Made by a program: the position numbers and the translations under genes
Shown here: positions 43,251-52,532 of the stretch, piece after piece
Layout of the letters: each line of letters begins with the position of its first letter
Position numbering within the stretch: position 1 is the first letter of the stretch
Assembly: GCA_035550055.1 (NCBI GenBank)
Contig: DASZRO010000049.1
Coordinates: 1 to 57,386 of the forward strand
Reading direction: 5' to 3'
Length of the DNA: 57,386 nucleotides
Source: Mycobacteriales bacterium
GTDB taxonomy: Bacteria; Actinomycetota; Actinomycetes; JAFAQI01
Notes under the pieces: model-generated
The model's database searches: none
Told to the model about the DNA's origin: nothing
What the model saw: only the letters and a program-made list of their open reading frames with translations

Positions 43251-43266
43251 CTGACGTCTGCGTCAG
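43251..43266. promoter_or_regulatory. Palindrome between P450 and LacI genes
   Basis: CTGACG (43251-43256) and CGTCAG (43261-43266) around TCTG make a 16-bp dyad in the 88-bp divergent spacer between P450 (start 43229) and LacI (start 43318). It may be the LacI-family operator for both directions. A GCATAAAAT stretch further right could be the LacI -10. Confidence 0.45.
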
Positions 43267-43317
43267 CAAAGTGTGGGCCAGTTTCCGGCGCAGGGCTTGT
43301 ATGCATAAAATCAGCCG

Positions 43318-44337
43318 GTGGTGACGATGCTGCCGGCCCCGACGCTCGACGACGTCGCGGTCCGTGCCGGGGTGTCGCGGATGACCGTGTCCAACGTCTA
43401 CAACCGTCCCGAAGTGGTCGCCGAACCGACCACGGCGAAGGTCCGGCGCGCAGCCGCGGAGCTGGGGTACGCCGGGCCGAGCCCTGCGGGTCGAGCCCTT
43501 CGCCGGGGCCGCACCGGCGTACTCGGGTTGGTGACCGCGGACCCGTTGTCCTACCTGTTCACCGACCCGGGCGCCGCCAGCTGGATGCACGGGTTGACCG
43601 AGCAGGCGGCCGAACGAGATCTGGCCCTTCAGGTCATCCACGCCTCGGGCGCCGCGGTACGCCGCAAGATCGCCGACAGCCTGGTCGACGGCTGGATCGT
43701 CTTCGGGGTCGCCGCTGACGACCCCGCGATGGCGGCCGTGATCGATCGGCGCCAGCCGTTGGTCACCTGGCCCGGGCCCCACGTGCCCGGGGCGCACTGC
43801 ATCCGCGCGGACGTCGCAGGCGGCGCCCGGGCCGCAACGGGTCACCTCGTCCGGCTCGGTCATGAGCGGATCGCGATCGTCACGCCGCCGCCGGTCGGGC
43901 CGACCTGGCGTACCCGGCTCGCGGCGTACCGGGACGCGTTGGCGGCCCACGACAGGGACTGGTCGTCGGTCGTCGTGGCCGAGACCGTCGCGAACTCTCG
44001 TCCGGCGGGCGCTGCGGCCGCGGCCGGCCTGCTGGCGGCGGGTCGACCGACCGCCGTGCTCGCCGCGACCGACGCGCTCGCGCTCGGGGTGTTGGACGCG
44101 GCGCACGCGCTTGGGCTGCACGTCCCGCGCGACCTCAGCGTCATCGGCTTCGACGACATCGACGACGCGGCGTCCGCGTCGCCGCCACTGACCACCGTTC
44201 GCCAGGACCTGCCATCTCAAGGCCGGCTGGCGGCCCAGCTGGTGTCCGACGCCGCAGCCGGCGACGGCGTGCTTCACGTCCAGCCGACCGACCTGATCGT
44301 CCGGTCGACCACGGCGCCGCCTGGCGGCCGGAGGTGA
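43318..44337 (+). CDS. LacI-family transcriptional regulator
   Basis: A 339-aa LacI protein. The N-terminal HTH TLDDVAVRAGVSRMTVSNVYNRPEVVAE and hinge ARRALRRGRT-type segment are followed by a periplasmic-binding-like effector domain (LGLVTADPLSYLFTDPG; GFDDIDDAASASPPLTTVRQD at the end). It senses a small ligand, commonly a sugar. Starts GTG 43318, GTG 43321 or ATG 43327 are all possible. The stop overlaps the SemiSWEET start (GTGA), linking regulator and sugar carrier. Confidence 0.93.
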   Translation: MVTMLPAPTLDDVAVRAGVSRMTVSNVYNRPEVVAEPTTAKVRRAAAELGYAGPSPAGRALRRGRTGVLGLVTADPLSYLFTDPGAASWMHGLTEQAAERDLALQVIHASGAAVRRKIADSLVDGWIVFGVAADDPAMAAVIDRRQPLVTWPGPHVPGAHCIRADVAGGARAATGHLVRLGHERIAIVTPPPVGPTWRTRLAAYRDALAAHDRDWSSVVVAETVANSRPAGAAAAAGLLAAGRPTAVLAATDALALGVLDAAHALGLHVPRDLSVIGFDDIDDAASASPPLTTVRQDLPSQGRLAAQLVSDAAAGDGVLHVQPTDLIVRSTTAPPGGRR

Positions 44338-44681
44338 GCCCTGATGTGGTCGGGCTGATCGCCGGTGCGCTCACGACAGGCGCGTGGTTGCCGCAGCTGC
44401 ACCGGAGCTGGCGCAGCCGGTCCACCCGCGACCTGTCGTGGGCCTATCTGCTCGTCATGACGACCGGGATCGCGCTGTGGCTCGCATACGGCGTCGCCAC
44501 GCGCGACGTCGCGGTGATCGCGGCGAACTCGGTCACCCTGCTGCTGCTGGCGGCGCAGCTGGTGCTGAAGACCGTCGACCACGCTCGGTCAGGCAGCGAT
44601 TCGGTCCAGCTCGGCGAGGTCGACCTCGGACAAATGCAGCGAGGCCGCGGCGACGTTCTCTCGCAGATGGACGCGCGATGA
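44334..44681 (+). CDS. SemiSWEET-type sugar transporter (PQ-loop)
   Basis: A 115-aa protein with three helices. Pro20-Gln21 in TTGAWLPQLHRSW is the PQ motif, and RSTRDLSWAYLLVMTTGIALWLAYG carries the Ser-Trp and Gly/Tyr pattern of SWEETs. SemiSWEETs dimerise to pass mono- or disaccharides by diffusion. The core ends at about residue 85; the remaining 30 residues are hydrophilic and their codons lie antisense to the aldo/keto reductase gene (44589-44681). GTG 44334 overlaps the LacI stop. Confidence 0.85.
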   Translation: MSPDVVGLIAGALTTGAWLPQLHRSWRSRSTRDLSWAYLLVMTTGIALWLAYGVATRDVAVIAANSVTLLLLAAQLVLKTVDHARSGSDSVQLGEVDLGQMQRGRGDVLSQMDAR

Positions 44682-45455
44682 GGTGCCGGGAATCAGCAAG
44701 ACGTTCGGAGACCGGTGCAGCAGCCATGCCAGTGCCACGGCCATCGGCGTAGCGCCGACGCGTTCGGCGACTGCGTCGAGCTTCCCGGACTGCAGCGGCG
44801 AGAACCCCCCAAGCGGGAAGTACGGCACGTACCCGATGCCTTGCGCCGCCAGTGCGTCGATCAGCTCGTCGTCGTTGCGGTGCGCGACGTTGTAGTAGTT
44901 CTGCACGCACACGACCGGGGCGATGGACTGCGCCTCGGCGATCTGCTCGGCGTTGACCGTGCTGACGCCGAGATGCTTGATCAGCCCGTCGCGCTGCAGC
45001 TCGGCGAGCGCCTCGAACTGCGGGGCGATCGATCCGGGCTCGGGCGCGCCCAGGCCACCCATCCGGAGGTTGACGACGTCGAGCGCGTCCAGGCCGAGCC
45101 GGTCGAGGTTGTCGTGGACGGCGGCTGTCAGCTCGCGTGGCTCGCGGGCGTTGACCCAGCCGCCGGCGGCGTCGCGCCGGGCGCCGACCTTCGTCACGAT
45201 CCGCAGGTCGGCGGGGTAGGGATGCAGCGCCTGCCTGATGATCTCGTTCGTGACGTGCGGTCCGTAGTAGTCGCTGGTGTCGATGTGGGTGATGCCGAGC
45301 TCGACTGCCTCGCGCAGCACCGCGATCGCCTCGTCGCGGTCAGCCGGCGGTCCGAACACACCCGGGCCGGCGAGCTGCATCGCGCCGTAGCCCATCCGCG
45401 TCACGGTGAGGTCGGGTGCCAGCGTGAAAGTTCCGCCGGGCGCGGTTGCGGTCAT
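44589..45455 (-). CDS. Aldo/keto reductase
   Basis: A 288-aa AKR. The catalytic Asp/Tyr pair is in HIDTSDYYGPHVTNEII, the Lys in RIVTKVGARRD, and the cofactor segment is in VLLIPGTSSRVHLRENVAA. NADPH-dependent carbonyl reduction is expected. ATG 45455 is used; a longer frame upstream is Arg/Pro-rich and shadows nadC. Its 3' end overlaps the SemiSWEET tail in antisense. It begins 10 nt after nadC ends, so it may be read through from the nad operon. Confidence 0.92.
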   Translation of the reverse strand: MTATAPGGTFTLAPDLTVTRMGYGAMQLAGPGVFGPPADRDEAIAVLREAVELGITHIDTSDYYGPHVTNEIIRQALHPYPADLRIVTKVGARRDAAGGWVNAREPRELTAAVHDNLDRLGLDALDVVNLRMGGLGAPEPGSIAPQFEALAELQRDGLIKHLGVSTVNAEQIAEAQSIAPVVCVQNYYNVAHRNDDELIDALAAQGIGYVPYFPLGGFSPLQSGKLDAVAERVGATPMAVALAWLLHRSPNVLLIPGTSSRVHLRENVAAASLHLSEVDLAELDRIAA

Positions 45456-45465
45456 GGGTCGAAAC

Positions 45466-46365
45466 CTAGGACGTGCTGTCCAGCCCGATGTCGAGGCTCG
45501 GGGCAGCGTGGGTGAGCGCGCCGACGGCAAGGTAGTCGACGCCGGTGGCGGCGACGGCGCGGGCGTTGTCGAGCCGCAGCCCGCCGCTGGCCTCCAGGCG
45601 TACGTGCGGCGCACGGCTGCGGACCAGCGCGACTGCCTCCGTCAGCTGCGCCGCGGAGAAGTTGTCCAGCAGGATCTCCGTGGCGCCATGGTCGAGTGCC
45701 TCCCCGAGCTGCGCCAGCGTGTCGACCTCCACCTGCACCACGTACTCGGCTGCGGGGTAGGCCTCGGCGACCCGCTCGAGAGCGGCACCGACCCCACCCG
45801 CCGCGACGACGTGGTTGTCCTTGATCAGTACGGCGTCGTCGAGGCCGCGCCGGTGGTTGACGCCGCCGCCGCAGCGCACGGCGTACTTCTCGAGGTTGCG
45901 AAGTCCCGGCGTGGTCTTGCGGGTGTCGCGAATCCGGGCGCCGGTACCAGCGACGGCGTCAACCCATGTCCCCGTGACGGTCGCGATGCCGGACAGGTGA
46001 CCGAGCAGGTTCAGCGAGAGCCGCTCGATGCCGAGGATGCCGCGCGCGTCGCCGACCACCGTCGCGATCACCTCGCCCGCCGCGATCGGCGCGCCGTCGT
46101 CGGCTCGCCACTCGACGCGGGCCCGGTCGCCGAGGACCAGCTCGTAGGCGGCGAGCAGAACCGGCCCGCCCGCGAGGACCCCGGGCTGGCGGGGGACGTA
46201 GCTCACCGCGATCTCGGTGTGCGGACTCACCGTCGCCAACGACGTGAGGTCACCCCGAACGCCGAGGTCTTCCTCGACGGCGGCCCGGATCACTCGCGCC
46301 ACGTCGCCGGGGTCCAGCCCCGCGCGTTCGAGCAGTGTCGCGGTGCCCGTCCGAAGCTCGTTCAT
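45466..46365 (-). CDS. nadC: Nicotinate-nucleotide pyrophosphorylase (quinolinate phosphoribosyltransferase)
   Basis: A 299-aa enzyme converting quinolinate and PRPP to nicotinate mononucleotide, the third step of de novo NAD synthesis. Family motifs: AVEEDLGVRGDLTSLA, RDTRKTTPGLRNLEKYAV, GGGVNHRRGLDDAVLIKDNH and VQVEVDTLAQ. Complete length. ATG 46365 overlaps the nadB stop (ATGA). Confidence 0.97.
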   Translation of the reverse strand: MNELRTGTATLLERAGLDPGDVARVIRAAVEEDLGVRGDLTSLATVSPHTEIAVSYVPRQPGVLAGGPVLLAAYELVLGDRARVEWRADDGAPIAAGEVIATVVGDARGILGIERLSLNLLGHLSGIATVTGTWVDAVAGTGARIRDTRKTTPGLRNLEKYAVRCGGGVNHRRGLDDAVLIKDNHVVAAGGVGAALERVAEAYPAAEYVVQVEVDTLAQLGEALDHGATEILLDNFSAAQLTEAVALVRSRAPHVRLEASGGLRLDNARAVAATGVDYLAVGALTHAAPSLDIGLDSTS

Positions 46366-47963
46366 GCCGTCCGCTCCAGCGCCGGCCGAGAGCGAGCGAT
46401 CGGTTCGACCGTCGTGACAGGCAGGCCGTCGGCACCGAGCGAGGTGAGCACCCGGTGGCGGTGCCACCATTCGCTGGCGGCGGGATGGTCGTCGCGCCAG
46501 TGGCAACCGCGGCTTTCCCGACGGGTCGACGCGGCGGCGACGACGGCGCTCGCCGCCAGCCACTGGTCTCCGACCGAGTCCGCGTCGTCGACGCCTTGTG
46601 CGGAGGGCATCGAGGCGAGCCGGTCGGCGGCGTCAGCGAGCGCAGCGCCGTCACGCCGGATGCCGGCGTCGTCACTGAGCAGCAGCCGGATGCCGTCGAG
46701 CCGAGCCCGGTTGACCGCGGGCCGCGGTGTGAGGGTGTCGGGCTGCGACGTCGTAAGGGGCAGGCTCAGACACAGCCGCGCGGCGAGCCGGGCACCGAAG
46801 ACGAGTCCTTCGACGAGGCTGTTGGAGGCGAGCCGGTTCGCGCCGTGGACGCCGGTCGCTGCCGCTTCCCCGACGGCGAACAGGCCGCGGACGTCGGTGG
46901 CGCCCCACTCGTCTGTGCGGATGCCGCCGCAGCTGAAGTGCTGTGCCGGTGCGACCGGAATCGGTACGGCGGACGGGTCGATCCCGTGCGCGGCGCATGC
47001 GGCGACGACCGTGGGAAACCGGCTTGTGAGATCGTCGACCGAGGTCGCGTCCAGATAGACCCGGCCGGCCGCGGCGCGTACCTCGGCGACCCGCCTGGCC
47101 ACCACATCGCGCGGCGCCAGGTCGCCGAGCGGGTGGCGGCCGGCCATCACCGGCCGCCCTCGTCCGTCTCGTAGGACCGCGCCTTCACCACGCAGGGCTT
47201 CCGTGATGAGTGGGACCTGGCCCGCGCCGCCACCGGTGTCGAGGGCGGTGGGGTGGAACTGGACGAACTCCAGGTCGGTCAGGGTTGCGCCGGCTCGAAG
47301 TGCCAGCCCGAGCCCGGCGCCCGTGACCTCCGCCGGGTTCGTCGACGTGGTGAACAGGCCGCCGATTCCCCCGGTGGCGATGACGACCGCTGCGGCCGAC
47401 AAGACCTGCTCACTGCCGTCAGGGCCGACGGCGACGACCCCTCGCACCGCCCGGTCCAGCCCGCGCCCGACGGTGAGCAGGTCGCGCGCCTCGGTGTGCT
47501 CGAGGATGTCCACGTCGTGCTGTCGAACCGCCGTGGCAAGACTGCGACTGACCTCGGCGCCGCTGGCGTCGCCGCCGGCGTGCGCGACCCGCCGCTGACT
47601 GTGGCCGCCTTCTCTGGTCAGCGCGATCCGGCCGAACCCGTCGCGGTCGAGCCGGGCGCCGCGTCGTAGCAGATCACAGACCGCTTCGACCGCCGAGCCG
47701 GTGAGGATCTGGATCGTGGCCGGATCGCCGAAGTCACTGCCCGCCGTGACGGTGTCGACGGCGTGGAGCGACGCCGAGTCATCCTCGCCCAACGCCGCGG
47801 CAAGCCCACCTTGCGCCCACGTGGTGCTGCCGCCGCGCAGCTCGCCGCTCGTGACGAGTGCGACCCGGCGTACGCCGGCCAGGCCGAGTGCGGTGGCGAG
47901 CCCCGCGACGCCCGACCCGATCACGACGACGTCGTAGAGTCCGTCGGCGCGCGCGCCCGTCAT
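46362..47963 (-). CDS. nadB: L-aspartate oxidase
   Basis: A 533-aa FAD enzyme oxidising L-aspartate to iminoaspartate. The FAD loop [16 protein letters not shown] is at the N-terminus, then [17 protein letters not shown], the substrate-side HPTALDTGG, and [20 protein letters not shown]. The C-terminal helical domain carries REESRG-type residues ([16 protein letters not shown]). It overlaps both nadA and nadC by 4 nt, consistent with channelled production of quinolinate. Confidence 0.97.
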   Translation of the reverse strand: MTGARADGLYDVVVIGSGVAGLATALGLAGVRRVALVTSGELRGGSTTWAQGGLAAALGEDDSASLHAVDTVTAGSDFGDPATIQILTGSAVEAVCDLLRRGARLDRDGFGRIALTREGGHSQRRVAHAGGDASGAEVSRSLATAVRQHDVDILEHTEARDLLTVGRGLDRAVRGVVAVGPDGSEQVLSAAAVVIATGGIGGLFTTSTNPAEVTGAGLGLALRAGATLTDLEFVQFHPTALDTGGGAGQVPLITEALRGEGAVLRDGRGRPVMAGRHPLGDLAPRDVVARRVAEVRAAAGRVYLDATSVDDLTSRFPTVVAACAAHGIDPSAVPIPVAPAQHFSCGGIRTDEWGATDVRGLFAVGEAAATGVHGANRLASNSLVEGLVFGARLAARLCLSLPLTTSQPDTLTPRPAVNRARLDGIRLLLSDDAGIRRDGAALADAADRLASMPSAQGVDDADSVGDQWLAASAVVAAASTRRESRGCHWRDDHPAASEWWHRHRVLTSLGADGLPVTTVEPIARSRPALERTA

Positions 47964-48958
47964 TCCCCGCCGCCTGGGGTGCCGATCGCGATCATCCGTT
48001 CGACGGCGCGGCGCGCGCGGGCCGCGATGGGCTGCGGGACGTCCACCTCGTCACGCTCTTCGCGCAAGCTGGCCAGCAGCAGCTCCGGGGTCGTCATCTT
48101 CATGTAGCGGCAGGACGCCTTCGGGTTCATCGGAAGGAACGTCACTCGTTCGTTGGCGAGCCGCAGCTGGTGGAGCATCCCGATCTCGGTCGCGACCAGC
48201 ACCGTCGGGGTGGACAGCTGCGGCGCAAGCTCAGCCATGCCGCCCGTCGACAGGACGTGGGTGCGATCGGCCGGCAGGTCCCCGGTGTCGGCGAGATAGA
48301 GGGCGGAGGTGGCGCACCCGCACTCGGGGTGGATCAACAACGAGGCGTCGGGGTGCGCTGCAACCTGCGCGCGGACGTCGGTGGGGGAGATCCCGGCGTG
48401 GACATGGCACTCGCCGAGCCACACGTGCAGGTTCTCGCGACCGGTGACGCGCCGGACGTGCGCGCCGAGGAACTGGTCGGGAAGGAAGAGCACGGGCTGG
48501 TCGGCGGGGATCGACGCGACGACGTCGACGGCGTTGGAGGAGGTGCAGCAGACGTCGGCTTCGGCTTTGACCGCAGCGCTGGTGTTGACGTAGGCGACGA
48601 CTGCCGCATCCGGGTGCTCCGCCTTCCACGCCTTGAGCTGGTCGGCGTCGATGGTGTCGGCGAGCGAACACCCGGCCTCGGCGGTCGGGATCAAGACCTT
48701 CTTGTCAGGGGCGAGCAGCTTCGCCGTCTCGGCCATGAAGTGGACGCCGCAGAACACGATGATCGCGGCGTCGGTGCGCGCCGCCAGGCGCGACAGTGCC
48801 AAGGAGTCACCGACGTGATCGGCGACGTCCTGGATCTCCGGCCGCTGGTAGTTGTGGGCCAGCACCACCGCCTGTTTGCTTCGGGCGAGCGCGCGTATCT
48901 CTTCGCGCCAGTCGGCGGACGTCGCACAAGGCGCATCGGCCAGATCGCTCGCAGTCAT
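47960..48958 (-). CDS. nadA: Quinolinate synthase A
   Basis: A 332-aa [4Fe-4S] enzyme condensing iminoaspartate with dihydroxyacetone phosphate. It has the NadA triplicated fold: [52 protein letters not shown] and [11 protein letters not shown]. Cys residues in these motifs provide the cluster ligands. ATG 48958 is chosen over a longer frame reaching 49075, which would cross the operator. First gene of nadABC. Confidence 0.97.
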   Translation of the reverse strand: MTASDLADAPCATSADWREEIRALARSKQAVVLAHNYQRPEIQDVADHVGDSLALSRLAARTDAAIIVFCGVHFMAETAKLLAPDKKVLIPTAEAGCSLADTIDADQLKAWKAEHPDAAVVAYVNTSAAVKAEADVCCTSSNAVDVVASIPADQPVLFLPDQFLGAHVRRVTGRENLHVWLGECHVHAGISPTDVRAQVAAHPDASLLIHPECGCATSALYLADTGDLPADRTHVLSTGGMAELAPQLSTPTVLVATEIGMLHQLRLANERVTFLPMNPKASCRYMKMTTPELLLASLREERDEVDVPQPIAARARRAVERMIAIGTPGGGE

Positions 48959-48985
48959 GGTTGCCTCCAGCGGCGTCGCCAAACC

Positions 48986-49010
48986 GGTTTTCGCCTCAAA
49001 GGCGAATACC
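48986..49010. promoter_or_regulatory. Candidate NrtR operator between nadA and nrtR
   Basis: A 25-bp dyad with GGTTTTCGCCT on the left and AGGCGAATACC on the right around CAA. Ten of eleven arm positions match, and the inner 7 bp on each side are perfect (48990-48996, 49000-49006). It lies between the nadA start (48958) and the nrtR start (49036), as expected for NAD-regulon control by NrtR. Confidence 0.8.
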
Positions 49011-49035
49011 TGTACCCGAACCGTAGCATTGCCGG

Positions 49036-49770
49036 GTGCCCGCTTCCGCCGCCGGACCCCCTGCCGCGTCCGCAACGCGGCCGGTCCCCAACCGGCCGGC
49101 GTACCCGCACGAGGTGGTGGCGGTCGTGCTGTCGGTGCGCGAGGGCGTGTTGTCGGTGCTGATGTGGCGGCGCGCGCAGGCGCCGTTCGTCCGGCGGTGG
49201 GCGCTGCCCGGAGGAGGGGTCGGGGAGGACGAGCGGCTGCGCGCCGCGATCCTGCGTCATCTCGCCGAGAAGGTGGACGTCACCGAGGTCGCCTATCTCG
49301 AGCAGCTTGCGACCCACAGCAACATCAAGCGCGACCCCCGAGGGCGCGTCCTCGCGACCGCCTATCTCGGGCTGGTGCCGTCTTCCGTCGTACCTGACCT
49401 GCCGCCGGACACCGGCTGGCACCCGGTGTGCGACCTGCCGCCGACGGCGTTCGACCACGCCGACTTCATCAGCGCCGGAGTGGAACGGCTGCGGGCGAAG
49501 CTGACGTACACCAACATCGGGTTCGCGCTCGCACCCGAGGAGTTCACGATGTCCCAGCTGCGCGACGTGGTCAGCGGCGCCCTCGGCTACTCGGTCACCC
49601 AGACGAACCTCGCCCGGGTCATGACCCGTCGGCAGCTGATCGAGCCGACCCGGGCGCGCAGCCAGCCGGGGCCGGCCGGCGGGCGGCCCGCCATGCGCTA
49701 CCGGTTCAGGTCGCGAGAGCTGGCGGTGACCGATCCGTTCGCTGTGCTCAAGCCCAGTCGTCGAAGGTGA
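49036..49770 (+). CDS. nrtR: NrtR-type Nudix-fold transcriptional regulator of NAD synthesis
   Basis: A 244-aa protein: an N-terminal Nudix domain ([45 protein letters not shown]) and a C-terminal winged helix ([29 protein letters not shown]). The Nudix box lacks the REUxEE catalytic Glu residues, as in NrtR proteins that sense ADP-ribose or related nucleotides instead of hydrolysing them. It diverges from nadABC and faces the palindrome. Starts at GTG 49036. Its 3' end overlaps the convergent FadE gene by 73 bp. Confidence 0.92.
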   Translation: MPASAAGPPAASATRPVPNRPAYPHEVVAVVLSVREGVLSVLMWRRAQAPFVRRWALPGGGVGEDERLRAAILRHLAEKVDVTEVAYLEQLATHSNIKRDPRGRVLATAYLGLVPSSVVPDLPPDTGWHPVCDLPPTAFDHADFISAGVERLRAKLTYTNIGFALAPEEFTMSQLRDVVSGALGYSVTQTNLARVMTRRQLIEPTRARSQPGPAGGRPAMRYRFRSRELAVTDPFAVLKPSRRR

Positions 49771-50837
49771 AGCTCGGCGTCCCCGAACAGCGCATCGTTG
49801 GCGAGCAGCCGCTTGAGCAGGTGGCCGACCGCGAGCTCGTCGGTCATGCCGACGCCGCCATGGGTCTGCACTGCGGCTTCGGCGAGGGCCCGGCCGAGCC
49901 GGCCGGTCTGCGCCTTGAGGACAGAGATGTCAGAGGCAGACGCCAGGCCGGCCTCGCAGAGGGCGGTGACGTAGAGCAGCGACGCGTGTGCCTTGGTGAG
50001 GGCGATCTTCATGTCGGCCAGCCGGTGCGCGACGGTCTGGAAGCTCGCGATGGGTTTGCCGAACTGGGTACGCGTGGTGGCGTACGACGCCGTCATCCGG
50101 AACAGCGCTTCCATCGCGCCGACGGACTCGGCCGCAAGATAGACCGTCGCGTCGGCGACGACCTGATCGATGCGCGTCGCCGCGTCACGGAGTAGTAGCG
50201 ACTCGGCCGGCAGGACGACGTCTCGCAAGCGGACCCGACCCGCACCGCGCCCGTCGATCGTGATGTACGGCTCGATCGTCACGCCGGCCGCGTGCGGATC
50301 GACCAGAAAGACCGCGAGGCCGTCGTGAGCTTGTGCAGTCACGACGAGATGGGAGGCATCGCCGGCCGCCAGGACCAGCGGCTTGCAGCCGGTCACGACG
50401 AAGGTGTCGCCTGCGGCGCGCGCCGAGGTCTCGATCAGCTCGGCCGGTCCGCCGCTCACGGTCTCGTCGTGGGCGAAGCCGACGATCGCCGCGCCGGATG
50501 AGATCTCGGCGAGCACCTCGCGCGCCCGCTCGGTGACGGCGAGCTCGAGGGTGGCGCCGGCGAGGATGACGGTGGCCAGATAGGGCTCGGTGAGCAGCGC
50601 CGCTCCGAACCGCATCGCGATCGCCACGACGTCGACGATGGTGCCGCCGCCGTCGGCCCTGGGCAGGGAGAGCAGACCCTGCTCGGCGAAGTGCCGCCAC
50701 ACCGCGGGGGCAACGGTGACGCCGTCGGCGAGCTGGGCGCGGCGCGCCGGGAAGTCGCGCTCCTGGTCGAGGAGCCGGCCGACCGTGTCGGCCAGGGCGC
50801 GCTGCTCGTCGGAGAAGGCGAGGTCCATCTGGCTCAC
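49698..50837 (-). CDS. Acyl-CoA dehydrogenase family protein (second pair, subunit B)
   Basis: A 379-aa FadE-family flavoprotein, diverged in the middle domain (no SEPxAGSD). The C-terminal half has SYATTRTQFGKPIASFQTVAHRLADMKI and VQTHGGVGMTDELAVGHLLKRL, as in the partner-type subunits of heteromeric acyl-CoA dehydrogenases. GTG 50837 overlaps the stop of the upstream FadE (GTGA); ATG 50828 is an alternative. Its 3' end is antisense to nrtR. Confidence 0.9.
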   Translation of the reverse strand: MSQMDLAFSDEQRALADTVGRLLDQERDFPARRAQLADGVTVAPAVWRHFAEQGLLSLPRADGGGTIVDVVAIAMRFGAALLTEPYLATVILAGATLELAVTERAREVLAEISSGAAIVGFAHDETVSGGPAELIETSARAAGDTFVVTGCKPLVLAAGDASHLVVTAQAHDGLAVFLVDPHAAGVTIEPYITIDGRGAGRVRLRDVVLPAESLLLRDAATRIDQVVADATVYLAAESVGAMEALFRMTASYATTRTQFGKPIASFQTVAHRLADMKIALTKAHASLLYVTALCEAGLASASDISVLKAQTGRLGRALAEAAVQTHGGVGMTDELAVGHLLKRLLANDALFGDAELHLRRLGLSTANGSVTASSRDLNR

Positions 50838-52036
50838 AGTCCGATCGTGCGCGCGATGAGGTCGCGCTGGATCTCGTTGGTCCCGGCGTAGATCGTGGTC
50901 GCCCGGCTGTTGAGGTAGTAAGGCATCGCCACGAGGGAGAAGTCGTCGTCGAGTGGTGGGGTCGGTGATCCCACTTCGAGGGCAGCGGTCTGCACAGCGA
51001 GGCCGCGCAGTCCTGCGACGCGGGTCATGAGGACCGACAGCGCCTGGGTCACTTCGGTGTTCATCACCTTCGCGATGGACGGGAAGGCGATGTCCTGAGC
51101 GATCGGGTGGCCGCTGGTCGCCAGCTTCTCGAAGTGTTCGATCGACCCGATGTCGGCTTCCAGCACACCGAGGTCACGCTGGAACGCGGGGTCGTCGGCG
51201 ATGACACCGCCGAACGCGGTCGGCTGGCGCGCGGCCATCTCCCGAAGCGCTTCGACCCGACGCCGAAGCGCTGGGCTGGCGACGGCGCCACCGCGCTCGT
51301 GGACGAGCAGCTGCTTCGCGACCGACCAGCCGTCGTTCTCGGCACCCACGCGGCCCGACTGCGGCACCCGTACGTCGCGAAAGAAGACCTCGCACTGCTC
51401 GGGCACCCCGTCCAGTCCGATGATCGGGCGAATCTCGATGCCCGGCAGGTCGACGCGGTCGAGCAGCAGGAACGTGATGCCGGCTTGCTTCTTGCCCTCC
51501 GTGCTGGTGCGCACCAGCATGAACATTCGGTTGGCGTGGTGGGCGTAGGTGGTCCAGATCTTGCTGCCGTTGATGATGTAGTCCTCGCCGTCGGCGACTG
51601 CCGAGCAGCTCAGCGCCGCGAGGTCTGAGCCGGCGTTGGGCTCGGAGTAGCCCTGTGTCCAGTAGTCCTCACCGGCCAGGATGCCGGGCAGGTAGCGGGC
51701 CTTCTGCTCCTCGGTGCCGAGGTGCATCAGGAGCGGGCCGACCATCTGCAGCCCGTTCGGCAGCAGGGGCGGCAGGTCGCGCTTCCAGTACTCCTCGGCG
51801 TAGACGTAGCGCTGCTCGACCGACCAACCTGTCCCGCCGTACTCGACCGGCCAGGCCGGGGCGGCCCAGCCCTTCTTGGCGAGGATGCGGTGCCACTCCA
51901 TCACCTGCTCGAAGGGCGCGAACACGCTCGTGGTCTTCCGGCCGGCTTCGCGGATCGCCTCGGTGGGCGCGGTGTCGAGGAACTCGGCCACCTCCTGGCG
52001 GAACGCATCGAGCGCCGGATCCTGGTCGAGATTCAT
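50834..52036 (-). CDS. Acyl-CoA dehydrogenase (second pair, subunit A)
   Basis: A 400-aa acyl-CoA dehydrogenase from ATG 52036, with GGAGG 8 nt upstream. Motifs: WTQGYSEPNAGSDLAALSCSA, INGSKIWTTYAHHANRM, and the C-terminal ATTIYAGTNEIQRDLIARTI, where Ala replaces the Glu of simple acyl-CoA dehydrogenases. With the overlapping downstream gene it forms a probable alpha2-beta2 enzyme. It oxidises an acyl-CoA of unknown, probably bulky, structure. Confidence 0.93.
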   Translation of the reverse strand: MNLDQDPALDAFRQEVAEFLDTAPTEAIREAGRKTTSVFAPFEQVMEWHRILAKKGWAAPAWPVEYGGTGWSVEQRYVYAEEYWKRDLPPLLPNGLQMVGPLLMHLGTEEQKARYLPGILAGEDYWTQGYSEPNAGSDLAALSCSAVADGEDYIINGSKIWTTYAHHANRMFMLVRTSTEGKKQAGITFLLLDRVDLPGIEIRPIIGLDGVPEQCEVFFRDVRVPQSGRVGAENDGWSVAKQLLVHERGGAVASPALRRRVEALREMAARQPTAFGGVIADDPAFQRDLGVLEADIGSIEHFEKLATSGHPIAQDIAFPSIAKVMNTEVTQALSVLMTRVAGLRGLAVQTAALEVGSPTPPLDDDFSLVAMPYYLNSRATTIYAGTNEIQRDLIARTIGL

Positions 52037-52532
52037 CGCATGCCCTCCGGCAATCGGCGGTCGCGCCGAGGCGTGCTTCGTCGCCCCGGCATTCGCGCCC
52101 AGTCTCACAGTTGTGCCGCTCGCGCCCGTGCCCGCTGCGCACAGCTCACCACCAGGGTGACGGGACTCGGCGATGTACGGGAAAAATTTTGTGCCCCCGG
52201 TGGGACCCGGACCAGTCCTCCGCAGATTGCTCCGGCTGAACAGGCGGGTCTGCCTTGGTGAATGAGCGTCGCGGCCCGTCGGCGCTCGCCGCGTCGAATT
52301 GCGTCGGCGATGAGGCGGTCATCACCGCAAATCACTACCCCGCTGCTTGATCAACAGCAGCCGCGGCGCCGTCACTCGGATCGGCGAGGTCGGGGTGGCT
52401 TACGACACTGATTTCGGCCGGGCCTATGTGCCGGTCCTCCGCGCCGGCGGCACGGCCAGCCCATGATGCTCGCGGTCGGTGAGCCAGCGGTATCCGGTGA
52501 TCGACGGAAGGCGCTCTTCTCGGACTGACTCG
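52037..52532. other. 496-bp gap; only a weak tRNA 3'-end-like remnant seen
   Basis: No convincing gene. At about 52193-52240 the minus strand reads like the T-arm/acceptor end of a tRNA (GGTCCGGGTCCCACC then GGGGGCACA), but stems do not pair properly, so it may be a degenerate att-like remnant or chance. An AT-rich AAAAATTTT (52183-52191) is nearby. A short plus-strand frame ending near 52465 (GVAYDTDFGRAYVPVLRAGG) lacks a good start. The upper part may hold the promoter of the FadE pair. Confidence 0.4.

Noticed and set aside
52193-52240. tRNA gene on the minus strand
   Set aside because: Only a T-arm/acceptor-like string is seen; the T stem, anticodon arm and D arm do not pair, so it is not a functional tRNA.
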